Of a stretch of DNA of 64,000 nt, positions 42,845 through 50,370 are shown in pieces (the first letter of the stretch is position 1; every line of letters begins with the position of its first letter). This DNA is from CAZCCV01 sp964497515 (GTDB lineage Bacteria > Armatimonadota > UBA5829 > DTLH01). The notes below the pieces were generated by a model. It was not told where the DNA came from. It was given only the letters and a program-made list of their open reading frames with translations, and ran no database searches. The position numbers and the translations under genes were made by a program. Location of the stretch: positions 1 to 64,000 of the forward strand of contig CAZCCV010000003.1 of the NCBI GenBank assembly GCA_964497515.1. Reading direction: 5' to 3'.

Positions 42845-44248
42845 GTGCAGGTAGAAACGGGCGAATCTCGGTGCAGTGACATCGCTGATAGACTGCTCGA
42901 TTATGGTGTATGGCGAATACCGGGTGCGGCGGAGAACACAACTAGGGTCTGGCGTGTCTCGCCAACTCCATTTCCTCTGGATGCGGCACTCGTTCGGACC
43001 CTTACCCGACTCGGCCCAGCGCTGCTGTCGTTCTACAACGCAGCCAACTCGCTTTATCTGCGCCATATTCACCCCTGGGCAAATGAGTATCTCGATATGG
43101 GTAAGCCCGAGACTCTGGTGGAGCATGCCCGTATGAACTACCAGAAACGCAGGCTGCCCGCGATTATCCGTCCAGATATCATCCTTACCGAAGATGGCTC
43201 TCGAATTACAGAACTCGATTCTGTACCGGGTGGTATGGGGCAGCTCGATGCAATGTCGAAGGTTTATGCAGAGTTCGGGTGTGAGATTCTTGGAGGCACC
43301 CGCGGAATGCTTCACGGGTTCGACAGTATGATCTGTGCTGCGGCAGAAACCGACGACCCGGCACTTGCTATTGTTGTATCGGATGAATCAAACGACTATC
43401 GTCCGGAAATGTCTTGGCTTGCCGACGCGTTAAGAGAAATCGGGCGCCGAGCATGGATGATCCGTCCGGAAGACCTGCAGTTTACCGAGGATGGATTATA
43501 CATCGAATCCGAAGGCAAGAGTGTGCGGATAGATGTGGTCTATCGCTTTTTTGAACTTTTCGATCTGAAGAACATCCCAAAAGCGGAGCTCCTGATGTAT
43601 GCGGCCAAGAAGAAGCGCGTGGTGGTGACGCCTCCCTTCAAGCACTTTCTGGAAGAGAAAATGCTGCTTGCGATTCTTCATAATCCGTTGCTGGATAGCT
43701 ACTGGCAGGATGCACTCGGAAAAGAAGACTACGACTTACTGAAAGAACTCATCCCGGAAACCTGGATACTTGACTCCAGACCTGTTCCTCCACACGCGAC
43801 TATTGCGGGGCTGCGATATCGTGGTCAAGCTGTTCGCGATTGGAGCGCACTTAAGGAGAGCACGCAGAAAGAGCGGAGAATGGTTATTAAACCTTCGGGT
43901 TTCTCCCCACTTGCCTGGGGGAGCCGGGGTGTTGTGATCGGTCACGATATGTCCGCCGAGGGATGGTCTGATGCTGTCGAGGACGCAGTTGCGAGTTTTA
44001 GGACTCTGCCTTACGTTTTGCAGCATTTCAACGAGGGGAAAAGAGTTGTGGTCGACTATTTCGACCAGAGCTCAAATGAAATGAAAGGGATGCAGGGACG
44101 GGTGAGGCTCAACCCGTACTACTTTGTGACCAAGGAAGGGGCAAGTCTTGCAGGCGCACTTGCCACGGTGGTTCCACTCAACAAAAAATTGATCCACGGA
44201 ATGGTCGACGCAGTTATGGCGCCTTGCAAGGTTTCAGAGAATGCTTGA
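42845..44248 (+). CDS. ATP-grasp-like protein in the KamA operon
   Basis: 467 residues, family not firmly recognised. The N-terminal half has RPDIILTEDGSRITELDS (from Arg109) followed by VPGGMGQ, a pattern seen in ATP-grasp peptide-ligase relatives. The C-terminal half has RMVIKPSGFSPLAWGSRGVV (Lys349, a candidate ATP-binding lysine with a glycine-rich loop), VLQHFNEGKRVVVDYFD and RVRLNPYYF (Arg421, Asn423), resembling the magnesium-binding end of ATP-grasp enzymes. No signal peptide. GTG 42845 has GGGGG about 12 bases upstream. It overlaps the KamA-like gene by eight bases. Carboxylate-amine ligation is inferred; the substrate may relate to the aminomutase product. Confidence 0.7.
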   Translation: MQVETGESRCSDIADRLLDYGVWRIPGAAENTTRVWRVSPTPFPLDAALVRTLTRLGPALLSFYNAANSLYLRHIHPWANEYLDMGKPETLVEHARMNYQKRRLPAIIRPDIILTEDGSRITELDSVPGGMGQLDAMSKVYAEFGCEILGGTRGMLHGFDSMICAAAETDDPALAIVVSDESNDYRPEMSWLADALREIGRRAWMIRPEDLQFTEDGLYIESEGKSVRIDVVYRFFELFDLKNIPKAELLMYAAKKKRVVVTPPFKHFLEEKMLLAILHNPLLDSYWQDALGKEDYDLLKELIPETWILDSRPVPPHATIAGLRYRGQAVRDWSALKESTQKERRMVIKPSGFSPLAWGSRGVVIGHDMSAEGWSDAVEDAVASFRTLPYVLQHFNEGKRVVVDYFDQSSNEMKGMQGRVRLNPYYFVTKEGASLAGALATVVPLNKKLIHGMVDAVMAPCKVSENA

Positions 44249-45200
44249 AAGAAGATCAAAACACATAGAAAAACTCGCAGCAGAAGAACTTGCCGTGGCC
44301 AGGCAGTTCGTTCGCTCGGAACTTGAGACAAAACTCCAGTCGCTGGGGACATCCGATCCACTTATGGAGGATGCGCACGAGGTCGTCAGAGGAATGGTTC
44401 ACAAATACGAAAACCGGGTACTCTGCCTGTTGACTGCGGAGTGTGCAGCATACTGCCGGTTCTGCACCAGACGCCGGAAGGTGTCCGATATAGAGCGCGG
44501 ACGCATGGATACCGGAGATATCGAACGCTGGTTAGATTATCTCAAAGCTCATCCGGGCATTAAAGAAGTCATTGTTTCGGGGGGAGATGCACTTGTGGTG
44601 AACGATGCTCTGTTTACGTTTGCCCTGAACCGAATAGCATCGGTGCCAACAGTCAAGGTGATTCGCATCGGTACTCGTGTACCAGTCTCTGCACCAGAGC
44701 TTGTTACCGACGAGAAACTCCGCGCAATCAGTTCTGTTCAGCAGCCGGTCTATGTGGGGATACATTTCGAGCATCCTGCAGAACTTACAGAAGAGACTGT
44801 ACAAGCTCTATCTCGCCTCAGGAAGACAGGTGCGATACTTTACAGCCAAACGGTCTTTCTTGCCGGAGTGAACGACGATTATCAGACTCTTTATGAGCTG
44901 TTTTCCAGGCTCATTGAGGTCGGCGTAAACCCATACTATCTGTACAGATGCGATCCTGTCGCCGGTATCGAGCACTTCCGCGTAGATATCGCAAAGGAAC
45001 GTCGAATTGTAACGGAGCTTCGCAAGAACCTGAGTGGAATAGCCTGCCCGACGTACGTAATCGATACGCCCAACGGCAGCGGCAAAATCCCGGTTCCGCT
45101 GGAGTTTTGGGAGGTAGACGTGCTGCACTACAGAGATTTCGACAACAAGGAACACACGGTTGATGAGGTTATGAGCAATGATGAAGTTGTATCAGGTTGA
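44241..45200 (+). CDS. Lysine 2,3-aminomutase-like radical SAM protein
   Basis: 319 residues of the KamA/EpmB family. The 4Fe-4S motif is CAAYCRFCTRRR (Cys68, 72, 75), closer to KamA (CTRRR) than to EpmB. Counterparts of the KamA lysine-binding aspartates are in YRCDPVAGIEHF and VIDTPNGSGKIPV, and the latter also holds the PLP lysine (SGK). VSGGDAL is the SAM-binding glycine motif. It is shorter than clostridial KamA (416), lacking most of its N- and C-terminal extensions, and near the EpmB length (342). The expected reaction is L-lysine to beta-lysine, though related amino acids are possible. It overlaps both neighbours. Confidence 0.88.
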   Translation: MLERRSKHIEKLAAEELAVARQFVRSELETKLQSLGTSDPLMEDAHEVVRGMVHKYENRVLCLLTAECAAYCRFCTRRRKVSDIERGRMDTGDIERWLDYLKAHPGIKEVIVSGGDALVVNDALFTFALNRIASVPTVKVIRIGTRVPVSAPELVTDEKLRAISSVQQPVYVGIHFEHPAELTEETVQALSRLRKTGAILYSQTVFLAGVNDDYQTLYELFSRLIEVGVNPYYLYRCDPVAGIEHFRVDIAKERRIVTELRKNLSGIACPTYVIDTPNGSGKIPVPLEFWEVDVLHYRDFDNKEHTVDEVMSNDEVVSG

Positions 45201-45417
45201 GTGGTGCCCATACTGCGCGAGAGTGCGCGAGCGTATGGGCGAACTCTGTCTGTCTTTTATAAATGTTTACGTTCCACAGAGCAAAACGGCTCGCACGGAA
45301 CTCATGGAGGTATCTGGCCAAGCGGGAGTTCCTACATTGGTTACCGAAGATGGAATGGTGATTGCTGATGACGATGATGCGATTATCGCGTATCTGAATC
45401 AGCGGTTTGGTGGTTGA
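45178..45417 (+). CDS. Glutaredoxin-like protein
   Basis: 79 residues. Starts MMKLYQVEWCPYCARVRERM with the redox motif CPYC, then GVPTLV (cis-proline) and a C-terminal DDDDAIIAYL helix: a complete small glutaredoxin fold with a glutathione-site-like arrangement. It overlaps the aminomutase-like gene by 23 bases, the largest overlap in this operon, so it must be read in a different frame on the same transcript. It may reduce disulfides or handle an iron-sulfur cluster for the radical SAM partner; that link is inference. Confidence 0.85.
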   Translation: MMKLYQVEWCPYCARVRERMGELCLSFINVYVPQSKTARTELMEVSGQAGVPTLVTEDGMVIADDDDAIIAYLNQRFGG

Positions 45418-45427
45418 TTCAAAGTTG

Positions 45428-45455
45428 AGGGCTTCGAGGGTTAACTCGAAGCCCT
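45428..45455 (+). terminator. Terminator-like hairpin after the KamA operon
   Basis: Perfect 11-bp arms AGGGCTTCGAG / CTCGAAGCCCT (45428-45438, 45445-45455) with a 6-base loop, 11 bases after the glutaredoxin stop. There is no T-run. Confidence 0.6.
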
Positions 45456-45519
45456 GTAGGCCTATGTATCTTCAGGGCTGCAGGTGTCGGGCGTTTGTCG
45501 AACTTGCAGCGGAGCAGAC

Positions 45520-45813
45520 TCATAACGAGTCAAAATTCCACTCATTGGCGCTGGTTTCCAGAATATTCTCGATTCTTGTCCACAAGCGCCTCCAGAATCC
45601 ATCGTGCCCTCCTCCGTGGCCAATCTTCTCGTCATCTCCAAGCTCATCATTGAAAAACGACTTAAGATCGAGCAACAGGCGGACTTTGGCTTCTTCTGGA
45701 AGCTCTTTCACCCGCTCTGCTTTGTGCAGTCGAAGGTGCTTTTCTATTATTCTTACACCCCGATTCGCTACACCCTGAGGAACATCCGGGGCATCGAGAA
45801 ATATCTTCTTCAT
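45520..45813 (-). CDS. Small hypothetical protein
   Basis: 97 residues, not recognised. Charged and largely helical (KHLRLHKAERVKELPEEAKV), with a Gly/His stretch (GHGGGHDGFWRRLW) near 67-80. No signal peptide or membrane segment. ATG 45813 has AGGAG about 12 bases upstream, and a TATAAT (minus strand 45836-45831) sits only about 20 bases before it. It converges on the KamA operon. Confidence 0.55.
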   Translation of the reverse strand: MKKIFLDAPDVPQGVANRGVRIIEKHLRLHKAERVKELPEEAKVRLLLDLKSFFNDELGDDEKIGHGGGHDGFWRRLWTRIENILETSANEWNFDSL

Positions 45814-45831
45814 AGTAGCGACAGGCTCCTA

Positions 45832-46074
45832 TTATACTGCAGATAGGTCGCTAATCAGATTGACGCGTTGATTAGGGCAGAGCGCAACGGGTCTTAGAAC
45901 CCTGCCTTGCATTTTCGATTCGAAATCGAGATGTCGGTCGATGATTGCAGCTATTCTCGTAGCGTCAGCGACTACGGCGTCCCAGTCATCTCTAACACCT
46001 ATGGACAGCTCCTCCAAAACATTCGGAGCGCGTTTTGGTCTGTTATTATTAGGAATATGTTTCAGTATCAGCAC
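45832..46074 (-). CDS. Possible small hypothetical protein upstream of the 97-residue gene
   Basis: 80 residues, not recognised. The candidate start is GTG 46074 with GGGGAAG upstream on the minus strand; the stop is 18 bases before the next small gene. The middle (LEELSIGVRDDWDAVVADAT) looks amphipathic and protein-like, but there is no family signal and the TATAAT for the downstream gene lies inside its stop region. Treat as tentative. The remaining bases up to 46279 show nothing further. Confidence 0.3.
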   Translation of the reverse strand: MLILKHIPNNNRPKRAPNVLEELSIGVRDDWDAVVADATRIAAIIDRHLDFESKMQGRVLRPVALCPNQRVNLISDLSAV

Positions 46075-46279
46075 GGTATGCTTCCCCTGCGACCACTGTA
46101 GGTGTCTATGCTTTTGGTTACCCGCGAATAGGAGCCTCTAAACGACAGTGAATTGGCATCGGACTCCAAGAGAGAAGCCTCCAAAGTCAAATGTCCGCCT
46201 TAAGCTCTACCCGTCGATCGTCCAAATATGCTAGACTTAGGCCGGACTGCACTTCACCAACCATCAGGAGTTTCAACTA

Positions 46280-46939
46280 TTGCAGCTTAAAGGTATTGTT
46301 TTCGACTTCGATGGCACTTTGGCCGAAACCTGGCCTATCTGTTTTGAGGCTTTTCGCAACGCATTTATGAAGCACACCGGAAAGCACTATACCGATGAAG
46401 AGATCGAAGCGATGTTCGGGCCAGACGAAGAGGGGATAATCAAACGCATTCTACCGGTAGGGTGGGAGGCCGGAGTTCAGACATACTTAGAAGAATACGA
46501 ACGCGCTCATACACTCTGCGAGAGTTTGTTTCCGGGTATCGAAGATGCGTTGACCCTGCTAAGCAAACGCAATATAGCACTTGCTATGGCAACTGGAAAA
46601 GGGATGGGGAGCACCGTAATATCTCTTAAGCGGCTGGGTCTGGATGGATATTTTGACGTTGTTGAAGCTGGTCACGCAGTGGGCGGCAGAAAGTGGGATT
46701 CAATCGAGAATATTCTGGCGGCCTGGGGCTTCAGACCTGAAGAAGTGGCTTATGTAGGTGATGCCCCAACCGATGTCGACGCCGCCCGAAAAGCGGGGGT
46801 TGCTGCTATCGGTGCCGCTTGGTCGGTTCATTCGAACAAAGCCGAGATTGAAGCAAAGAGCCCAGATATACTGTTCGCATCGGTCGCTGAGTTTCAGAAG
46901 TGGGCAGAATCGCTTCCGCCCCGTCAATTAACTGACTGA
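46280..46939 (+). CDS. HAD-superfamily phosphatase, phosphoglycolate phosphatase-like
   Basis: 219 residues. Motif I FDFDGTLAE (nucleophile Asp and acid/base Asp), motif II in ALAMATGKG, motif III Lys in GGRKWDSIENIL and motif IV YVGDAPTDVDAARKAG are all present, with a helical cap at about 17-85. This is subfamily IA, near phosphoglycolate phosphatase and PpaX; the substrate is not fixed. The start is TTG 46280 with AGGAG eight bases upstream. Its 3' end overlaps the convergent greA paralogue by 12 bases. Confidence 0.88.
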   Translation: MQLKGIVFDFDGTLAETWPICFEAFRNAFMKHTGKHYTDEEIEAMFGPDEEGIIKRILPVGWEAGVQTYLEEYERAHTLCESLFPGIEDALTLLSKRNIALAMATGKGMGSTVISLKRLGLDGYFDVVEAGHAVGGRKWDSIENILAAWGFRPEEVAYVGDAPTDVDAARKAGVAAIGAAWSVHSNKAEIEAKSPDILFASVAEFQKWAESLPPRQLTD

Positions 46940-47404
46940 TACTATATCGTAGTAGAACACACCCCCGGGGCCATGGACTTCTGCTTTGTCTCCGGCCTTT
47001 CGTCCGATGAGTGCGGCTCCCATTGATGATTCGTGTGAGATTTTTCCATCAGCAGGACTGGCCTCGGCAGGACCTACGATGAAATACTCTTCTTCGGATC
47101 CGTCTTCGGCATCTCTAACAACAACCTTCGAACCTACGCCCACTGTCCCATCTTCGTTTGCGGAGTCAACGACTACTGCAGAATCGAGCAGTGCCTTAAG
47201 CTCCATAACTCTACCTTCCAAAATGCCCTGCATTCGTTTGGCATCCTGGTAATCGAAGTTTTCGCTGAGGTCTCCAAGGAGTCTTGCCTCTTTAATCCGT
47301 TCTACTATTGCTGGTCGTTTTACTGTGATTGTCTCTTCAAGCTCACGCTTGATCTGCTCATATCCCTGACGTGTGAGTATTACATCGTTATCTGCCAAGT
47401 CCAC
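46928..47404 (-). CDS. GreA/GreB-family transcription factor, second paralogue
   Basis: 158 residues. The coiled-coil tip is LGDLSENFDYQDAK, which keeps both acidic residues of GreA (Asp, Glu), and the C-terminal domain has SPADGKISHESSMGAALIG. The frame is open to 47539, but GTG 47404 has GGAGAC seven bases upstream and matches the family N-terminus. It differs from the greA at 23447 in its tip and surface, so the two may act at different pauses or growth phases. Its 3' end overlaps the HAD gene. Confidence 0.9.
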   Translation of the reverse strand: MDLADNDVILTRQGYEQIKRELEETITVKRPAIVERIKEARLLGDLSENFDYQDAKRMQGILEGRVMELKALLDSAVVVDSANEDGTVGVGSKVVVRDAEDGSEEEYFIVGPAEASPADGKISHESSMGAALIGRKAGDKAEVHGPGGVFYYDIVSVS

Positions 47405-47643
47405 TAGGTACGTCTCCAATAAAAAAATGAAAGCTGACCAACCGATAGCCAGCTCCGCTAAGATGTTACCACAACCCCAAATGCCTTGTGAACCCAAGAA
47501 TGCGTTAGAACACAAGATTTGCAATAGAATATTTGTCAATTCTTCCTGAATCTCGATATACTTGAGGTGTTACATACGGTAAGAGAGTCGGCTAGTCTTG
47601 GCCGCAAATTGTGAGAACCTTCTGCCGAAGCAACGGCTTCAGT

Positions 47644-47672
47644 TTGACCTCATAGCTACCGAATGATATAAT
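47644..47672 (+). promoter_or_regulatory. Promoter for the radical SAM-rng cluster
   Basis: TTGACC at 47644-47649, 17-base spacer, perfect TATAAT at 47667-47672. The predicted start site is about 22 bases before GTG 47701. The remainder of 47405-47643 shows no gene. Confidence 0.75.
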
Positions 47673-47700
47673 AACGGTGAACTAAAGACTTGCAGGACTG

Positions 47701-50292
47701 GTGAAGATGAAGTGTTCGCCAGTCTTTCACATATTGAGGTCGGCTACTAGCATTGCCAGGCCGGAAGAAAGTTGGCTGATATTGGAGCTCCGGCTCACCG
47801 GGATACGGGATCAGGTAGAGAGGATCCTGCCCTGGGTTAAGGGACCGGCCCGTTATACCGGCGGGGAGCTTGGGGAGACCAAAAAGGACCATACCAAAGC
47901 GCAGGTTCTTTTCGCGCTCGCCTTCCCCGACGTATACGAGGTCGGCATGTCCAACCTCGGACTTAAGATTCTCTACCATACATTGAACCGCCGTACAGAT
48001 ACCGCGGCGGAACGAGTGTTCGCACCTGCCGCAGATATGGAACAGTCCATGCGGGAGGCGCGTTTGCCTCTGTACGCCTTAGAATCCTTCGTTCCGATTA
48101 AAGATTTCCATATCGTCGGCTTCTCACTTGCATACGAGCTTACCTACACCAATGTGCTCAATATGCTCGATCTGGCAGGTATTCCACTTAAGACTTCCGA
48201 TAGAGATGCTAATCATCCTCTTATCATTGCTGGAGGCCATTGCACCGTCAATCCGGAACCGATGGCGGAGTTTATCGACGCTTTCGTAATTGGCGACGGT
48301 GAGGAAGTGGTGCACGGCATCATCGATGCTTACAAAGATCACTTAAGCGTCCGCGGCAAGTTGCTTCACGCACTTTCGCAGATCGATGGTGTATATGTTC
48401 CGTCGCTCTATCGGTTAAATGAGAACGGCAGTGTGGAGCCGATTGAAACTGATGTTCCGCCGAGGGTTCGTCGCGCCATCGTTCGAGATCTCGAATCGGC
48501 AGACTATCCAGACAGCTTCGTCGTTCCGTTTACCGAGACGATTCACGATAGAGCCGCGCTCGAAATAATGCGAGGTTGCACTCGCGCGTGCAGGTTCTGC
48601 CAGGCCGGCATAATAACTCGCCCGATTCGCGAGCGCTCGGTGGCTAAACTCGAGAGTCAGGTGGAGAGCCTCTTAGCGAATGCAGGCTATGATGAGATAG
48701 GATTGATGTCGCTTTCGAGCACCGACTATTCGCATATATCTCAGTTGGTACACTCACTAATACGCAAGTACGAAGGGGATAGAGTCGGTGTATCGCTCCC
48801 GTCTATCCGTGCCGATTCGGATTGCGTCAGGTTCGTAGCCCAGATCGAGAAAGTCAGAAAGACGGGGCTTACATTCGCTCCGGAAGCTGGAACCCAGCGC
48901 TTGAGGGACGTTATCAATAAAAACGTCACTGAAGCCGATCTTCTCGATGCTGTGGAAGCAGCTATAGCGAGCGGTTGGCGGAAGGTGAAACTGTACTTTA
49001 TGATCGGCCTTCCAACTGAGACCGATGAAGATGTCTTTGCAATAGCCGATCTTGTATACAAGGTGCTGGATCTTTCTAGATCCAAGGGGCGGCCGCTCAC
49101 TATCAATATTGCAGTCTCATCGTTCGTGCCGAAGCCGCATACGCCGTTTCAATGGAGGGCGCAGGATAGCCGAGAGGAACTGTGGCGCAAAGTAGGTATC
49201 CTGAAAGACAGGCTCAGAAACAGAATGATTTCGCTCTCATGGCACGATACCGCGATGAGCGAGCTTGAGGCTGTTGTGGCTAAAGGCGGACGCGAACTGA
49301 GCCCTGCCATACAGTTGGCTTGGGAGAGTGACGCTAAGTTCGATGGCTGGGACGACAGATTCGACGCCTCGCGCTGGAAAGAGGCTTTTGCGTCAACTGG
49401 TGTCGATGCAGATGCTATTGCTCACAAGCGCATGTCGTACGATGAACCGCTGCCGTGGGATCACATTGACATTGGCGTTACTAAGAGCTGGTTGAAGTCA
49501 CAGGATTTGCTGGCCGAACAGACTAAAACTACGGAAGACTGTCGTTTTGGCGCATGTATTCGTTGTGGGATATCTGAAATGCTGGGCGAGGACTGTGCCA
49601 TCTGGAGCGAAGAGACGTATACTCAGTCAGAGAGTGGCTCGCAGCCCGATAGTGTGCCGCCAGACCGCGCTTGGTACCGAATAACCTTTGCTAAAGACAG
49701 TAGTCTGAGATGGTTGGGGCATATGGACTTGGTGAGGGTTTTCGAGCGTGGGGTACGCAGAGCGCGGGTGCCAATAGCATACTCGGAGGGGTTCAACCCG
49801 CGGCCAAGGCTATCGTTCTACTCGCAGCTCTCTGTGGGAATGACAGGCGAGGCAGAGCCGATGACAATGGAGCTTACCAAGAAAGTGGACACAAACCAGC
49901 TAATGTGCGCTCTCAACTCGGCTATGCCTGCGGGGCTTAGAATCACTTCTGTTTATGAGGTAGACAACCGAAGATCCCCTGAGCTAAGAGGCGGCGAGTA
50001 CCTCATCGGTATAGATGGCGCCTGCAACGGCAGCTTAACTGCTGCAGTAGAAGAACTGCTTCTGAAAGACAGCATTGTGGTGGAACGAAAAAAGGAGCGG
50101 GAATCGAAAGATATTGAGATCCGCCCAGGAATCGAAAAAGTGGAGGTGCTTCACGATGCTAACCACGGTCTATGCTCGGGGCTCATACGCGCCCAGTTGG
50201 CATCCGTGAGGCCGTCGGAACTGGTGGAGGCTATGAAACCTACCATTCCTTCTGTCGAGTTTCGTTTTGCACACAGAATCAAATTGTACTGA
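47701..50292 (+). CDS. Radical SAM protein (TIGR03960) fused to DUF2344 (TIGR03936)
   Basis: 863 residues. The N-terminal half (about 35-620) has a B12-binding-like Rossmann region, then the radical SAM motif CTRACRFCQAG, and FAPEAGTQRLRDVIN. A Cys pair (CIRCG) lies near residue 625. The C-terminal part (about 655-860) is the DUF2344 domain, beginning YRITFAKDSSLRWLGHMDL with SEGFNPRPRLSF. These two families occur either separate or fused and usually sit beside rng and rplU, as here. Function is unsettled; a link to RNA modification is possible. The start is uncertain: GTG 47701, ATG 47707, or TTG 47782, which fits the family N-terminus best. Confidence 0.88.
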   Translation: MKMKCSPVFHILRSATSIARPEESWLILELRLTGIRDQVERILPWVKGPARYTGGELGETKKDHTKAQVLFALAFPDVYEVGMSNLGLKILYHTLNRRTDTAAERVFAPAADMEQSMREARLPLYALESFVPIKDFHIVGFSLAYELTYTNVLNMLDLAGIPLKTSDRDANHPLIIAGGHCTVNPEPMAEFIDAFVIGDGEEVVHGIIDAYKDHLSVRGKLLHALSQIDGVYVPSLYRLNENGSVEPIETDVPPRVRRAIVRDLESADYPDSFVVPFTETIHDRAALEIMRGCTRACRFCQAGIITRPIRERSVAKLESQVESLLANAGYDEIGLMSLSSTDYSHISQLVHSLIRKYEGDRVGVSLPSIRADSDCVRFVAQIEKVRKTGLTFAPEAGTQRLRDVINKNVTEADLLDAVEAAIASGWRKVKLYFMIGLPTETDEDVFAIADLVYKVLDLSRSKGRPLTINIAVSSFVPKPHTPFQWRAQDSREELWRKVGILKDRLRNRMISLSWHDTAMSELEAVVAKGGRELSPAIQLAWESDAKFDGWDDRFDASRWKEAFASTGVDADAIAHKRMSYDEPLPWDHIDIGVTKSWLKSQDLLAEQTKTTEDCRFGACIRCGISEMLGEDCAIWSEETYTQSESGSQPDSVPPDRAWYRITFAKDSSLRWLGHMDLVRVFERGVRRARVPIAYSEGFNPRPRLSFYSQLSVGMTGEAEPMTMELTKKVDTNQLMCALNSAMPAGLRITSVYEVDNRRSPELRGGEYLIGIDGACNGSLTAAVEELLLKDSIVVERKKERESKDIEIRPGIEKVEVLHDANHGLCSGLIRAQLASVRPSELVEAMKPTIPSVEFRFAHRIKLY

Positions 50293-50328
50293 TCGCCTGT
50301 GCGGTCGGTATTTCACAAGGAGAAAGAA

Positions 50329-50370
50329 ATGAATACAGACATAAGAAAGGAGGTGAAATCGTTTGTCTAA
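50329..50370 (+). CDS. Thirteen-codon leader ORF overlapping the rng start
   Basis: ATG 50329 has its own AAGGAG (50317-50322) six bases upstream and encodes MNTDIRKEVKSFV before TAA. The ribosome-binding site of rng (AAAGGAGGTGA, 50346-50356) lies inside it, and its stop overlaps the first codons of rng (TTG 50363). Ribosomes finishing the leader therefore pass over the rng start signal, a layout of translational coupling or attenuation. The peptide has no known family; expression is not proven. Confidence 0.5.
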   Translation: MNTDIRKEVKSFV

